This document shows, piece by piece, positions 4,052 to 5,760 of a stretch of 5,760 bases of DNA; within the stretch, counting starts at the first letter, position 1, and each line of letters opens with the position of its first letter. A program made the translations under genes and the position numbers. The notes beneath the pieces are model-generated. The model was given only the letters and a program-made list of their open reading frames with translations. It was not told the DNA's origin and did not search any database. This stretch comes from an uncultured Chloroflexota bacterium (lineage in GTDB: Bacteria; Chloroflexota; Limnocylindria; Limnocylindrales; Limnocylindraceae): positions 1-5,760 of the forward strand of contig CAINNT010000141.1 in NCBI GenBank assembly GCA_903851225.1, in the 5' to 3' direction.

Positions 4052-4756
4052 TTACGGCGCAATCTTCACCGTCACCACCGGTGGCGTGCTGAGCGCAAAG
4101 CAACGAGCATCAAGCCAACCGTCGCGAATCGACTGGCGCTCCTCTGCATCCACAGTGAGCTTCCAACGAATCTTCACCGCGACCCACTCTGTGAGGTATA
4201 GGCAGGTTGCCGATTCAAGTGGTGGCAGCCAATACGTCGGGTCATCATCACTCTTTGCCTGATTGACGTTATCGGTCACGGCACGCAGCGTCCATGCAAC
4301 GCCGAGGTCGTTTGCATATGCCTGGCGTCGCGCGCTCGACCACTTCCATGCGCCACTGCGCCAGGCTTCTGCTAGCGCTACGACATGATCAACGTCAACA
4401 TCCGAAGCGAGCGTCCATGTCTCGCCGTCGTAGAGGCTGAGCCACTTCCCGGTGCTTACCGTCTTCCCTGTTGATGAGAGGCGTACAGAGACAAGTGACT
4501 CAGCGATCAACACCTCGGCACGCGTGTCTTTGCCGTTTTTGTTGGCATCAATCCAGTGCTTGAAGAGAGAACGCTTGTATCCGCCAATGTGCTCTTCTGC
4601 GACTGATAGGCAGTCGAGGGCGGTGAGAAGGCCAAGCTTCGTGTTATTGGTCTTGCACGCTTTGGCAGCGCTTGTTGCTGCGTTGGCCGTCGCCGGTACG
4701 GCCAGCATCGCGCTGACGAGCACCGCGATGAGTGCGGCGGTAATTCGAGCGTTCAT
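4052..4756 (-). CDS. Secreted HNH-type nuclease of the DUF1524 (GmrSD C-terminal) family
   Basis: A 234-residue exported protein (235 if the GTG at 4759 is used). A typical Sec signal peptide is seen: MNARITAALIAVLVSAMLAV followed by PATANA, with cleavage likely near residue 26. The mature part matches actinobacterial secreted DUF1524 proteins: YKRSLFKHWIDANKNGKDTR (60-79), a YDGETW turn, DVDHVVALAEAWRSGAWKWS (121-140) with the DxDH core (His124 the likely catalytic residue), RRQAYANDL (143-151), and NQAKSDDDPTYWLPP (165-179) with the Asn/Lys that complete an HNH-like beta-beta-alpha-metal site. It probably cleaves nucleic acid outside the cell, for nutrition or competition. Relatives I recall have Cys in the GC[DN]TR segment; here it is Lys, while Cys185 downstream remains. 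ATG 4756 is preferred because a TAATCT -10 element ends 6 bases before it. The thioesterase stop lies just upstream; the 3' end abuts the convergent gene. Confidence 0.85.
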   Translation of the reverse strand: MNARITAALIAVLVSAMLAVPATANAATSAAKACKTNNTKLGLLTALDCLSVAEEHIGGYKRSLFKHWIDANKNGKDTRAEVLIAESLVSVRLSSTGKTVSTGKWLSLYDGETWTLASDVDVDHVVALAEAWRSGAWKWSSARRQAYANDLGVAWTLRAVTDNVNQAKSDDDPTYWLPPLESATCLYLTEWVAVKIRWKLTVDAEERQSIRDGWLDARCFALSTPPVVTVKIAP

Positions 4757-4762
4757 CACAGT

Positions 4763-4768
4763 AGATTA
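4763..4768 (-). promoter_or_regulatory. -10 element TAATCT of the nuclease gene, overlapping the thioesterase stop
   Basis: Read on the minus strand, TAATCT is followed by ACTGTG and the ATG at 4756, a 6-base gap that fits leaderless transcription. Its first three bases are the TAA stop codon of the thioesterase gene, so any -35 contact must lie inside that gene. If the GTG at 4759 were the start, the gap would be only 3 bases, which favours the ATG. Confidence 0.5.
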
Positions 4769-5557
4769 CGCGACGACGTCGAAGAGTGCGCGAACGAGCG
4801 CGGTGCCCCCTTCATCGTGAATGTCAACGCGCGCTTCAGTTTCGTTGGCCCGAACAGCGCACCGTACAACGGTGCCGGTGGTGAGGCCGAGATATTCAAG
4901 TCGGATGCGGCGACGCGGTGCGGTGAGCTGCGACGGTGCAACCGCATGAAGTGCCTCTTCGGCAATCTCGAGCCAGGCGGCGTTGTTGACGTGACCGAGT
5001 GGGTCAAAATCGGCGACGCGCAGCGGTACGTTGACGGTGATGCCCGGTGTATCGCCGGTTGGCTCTGCGGGGATCTTCTCGGGGATAAAGGTGGCGCCGA
5101 CCTCCTGAACGAACGGTTCGAATTCCGTGGGGAAGCGAACCGGTCGCCCGTTCTGGTCCGTCATGACCCAGTCGATGGTCGCGTCGGCAATCACGCGACC
5201 GGCGGCGCCGAAGAGTCGGGTTCGACGTCGAGCCATGACGTGACGGAAGCCAACAAGGGCGGTGGTGCCCGTCATCGCCTCGTTAGAGCGGGGTGGCTCA
5301 TCGATGAGTAGGTCGACGCTCCGAACGACCCAGCCGACGCCGCGCGACTCATACCAGGCGCGTCCGTATTCCAAGGTTTCGCTGTGCTGCCAGGCAAGGT
5401 CCTGCGCGTGGCGGAGCACCGCAGCGGCGCGCATCGTGCCGGCGCGGTTGCACTCGTCGAAGCGCACGGAGCGACCCTCGTCGCGAAAACGGGCGTGCTC
5501 GGGCAGGCGCGCCTCATCGGGCGCCAGCCCAGCGGTGAGTCGGTCGTGCAGGCTCAT
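4766..5557 (-). CDS. Acyl-ACP thioesterase family protein (double hotdog)
   Basis: A 263-residue cytoplasmic protein of normal length for the bacterial acyl-ACP thioesterases related to plant FatA/FatB, which release fatty acids from acyl carrier protein by hydrolysing the thioester. The first hotdog domain (about 27-150) contains VRFDECNRAGTMRAAAVLRH, then LAWQHSETLEYG and a YESRGVGWVVRSVDLLIDEP strand-helix region, resembling the N-terminal acyl-ACP thioesterase domain. The second (about 172-262) has VRVADFDPLGHVNNAAWLE-type residues at 180-197: Asp183, Asp185, His189, Asn191, Asn192 and Glu197. The D-x-D...GHVNN...E arrangement is where the catalytic Asn/His/acid of the family lies. The ATG overlaps the stop of the upstream gene (ATGA), so translation is probably coupled. 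No terminator is seen before the nuclease gene. The true substrate could be an acyl-CoA or another acyl-ACP; family confidence is good. Confidence 0.85.
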   Translation of the reverse strand: MSLHDRLTAGLAPDEARLPEHARFRDEGRSVRFDECNRAGTMRAAAVLRHAQDLAWQHSETLEYGRAWYESRGVGWVVRSVDLLIDEPPRSNEAMTGTTALVGFRHVMARRRTRLFGAAGRVIADATIDWVMTDQNGRPVRFPTEFEPFVQEVGATFIPEKIPAEPTGDTPGITVNVPLRVADFDPLGHVNNAAWLEIAEEALHAVAPSQLTAPRRRIRLEYLGLTTGTVVRCAVRANETEARVDIHDEGGTALVRALFDVVA

Positions 5558-5760
5558 CCGGCCGCCAGTCGACCGAGGGTTTCGAGCGTGATAAAGCGGG
5601 TCTTCTCGCGTGGAGCGCGCACGATATTCAGGCGTGCCGCAACGATCGCCGCGGTATCGAACGCCACCACTCCAATGGCAATACGGGCACCGTTACCCGC
5701 AGCGCGAATGCGGGCATCTTCGAGTTCGGCGAGAAGGCTCGCGTCGATGCCGCGGGCGCC
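5554..5760 (-). CDS. C-terminal end of an unidentified protein, translationally coupled to the thioesterase
   Basis: The last 68 codons and the TGA stop are present; the frame is open to the window edge on the minus strand and the 5' part lies beyond 5760. Visible residues include SLLAELEDARIRAAGNGARI, AIGVVAFDTAAIVAARLN, and a closing EKTRFITLETLGRLAAG. The mixture of a charged helix, a hydrophobic IAIGVVAFDTAAIVAARL strand/helix and a short polar end suggests a soluble alpha/beta protein, but I do not recognise the family and assign no function. The stop codon overlaps the ATG of the thioesterase gene in ATGA, a 4-base overlap typical of genes translated as one operon, so a link with acyl or lipid metabolism is possible but unproven. 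GC-rich third positions and the tight overlap support it as real. Confidence 0.7.
   Translation of the reverse strand, partial: GARGIDASLLAELEDARIRAAGNGARIAIGVVAFDTAAIVAARLNIVRAPREKTRFITLETLGRLAAG

Noticed and set aside
4075..4084. Palindrome CCACCGGTGG near the 3' end of the nuclease gene as a bidirectional terminator
   Set aside because: It lies inside the nuclease coding sequence (Pro-Pro-Val-Val region), has no T-run in either direction, and is short enough to be chance in GC-rich DNA.
4817..5311. Plus-strand open frame of 164 codons opposite the thioesterase
   Set aside because: Gly/Arg-rich shadow with no family signal; the minus-strand frame carries clear hotdog motifs.
1..5760. Mobile element, CRISPR array, phage or defence island
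   Set aside because: No transposase or integrase motifs, no regularly spaced repeats, and no direct repeats of the tRNA 3' end were seen downstream; codon use looks uniform across the window.

Overview
The window looks like ordinary chromosomal DNA of a fairly GC-rich bacterium, most likely an actinomycete-type lineage (Actinomycetota). The arguments are high GC with GC-rich third positions, a secreted DUF1524/HNH-type nuclease of a kind common in actinobacteria, TANNNT -10 elements set 6-7 bases in front of start codons (leaderless transcription), and a scarcity of Shine-Dalgarno sequences. No order or genus can be named from this sequence. No phage, transposon, CRISPR or defence locus is visible.

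Layout, left to right. Bases 1-1045 carry the end of a threonine aldolase gene and a HisA-like TIM-barrel gene 13 bases behind it, both on +. The HisA-like protein keeps the two aspartates of the ancestral active site but has lost the Thr-Asp motif and one phosphate-binding Gly-Thr, so its activity is in doubt. Bases 1054-2691 hold an inverted repeat, a leaderless promoter, a ten-helix EamA-family transporter and, four bases later, a lipoprotein cyclophilin. Bases 2720-3235 hold a second, cytoplasmic cyclophilin with its own promoter, a structured 5' leader and the only good Shine-Dalgarno sequence in the window.

Bases 3236-3510 contain no convincing protein gene but are rich in structure: a hairpin behind the cyclophilin, a good promoter (TTGGAA-17-TATTCT), a run of mutually exclusive hairpins, and a strong 12-bp stem-loop that looks like a terminator. 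This is probably a small RNA or an attenuator-like leader. A tRNA-Arg(CCG) with encoded CCA follows, then a leaderless gene for a small two-helix membrane protein with a basic tail.

From 4052 to the end everything is on the minus strand. An unidentified gene (its end only) overlaps a double-hotdog acyl-ACP thioesterase gene by ATGA. Next comes a secreted DUF1524-type nuclease whose -10 element overlaps the thioesterase stop codon. The nuclease gene and the membrane-protein gene converge with zero bases between their stop codons.

The genes do not form one obvious pathway. The likely transcription units are ltaE-hisA-like, EamA-lipoprotein cyclophilin, cyclophilin alone, the RNA/tRNA region, the membrane protein alone, unknown-thioesterase, and nuclease alone. 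The best candidates for something undescribed are the 3269-3470 RNA region and the catalytically altered HisA-like protein.
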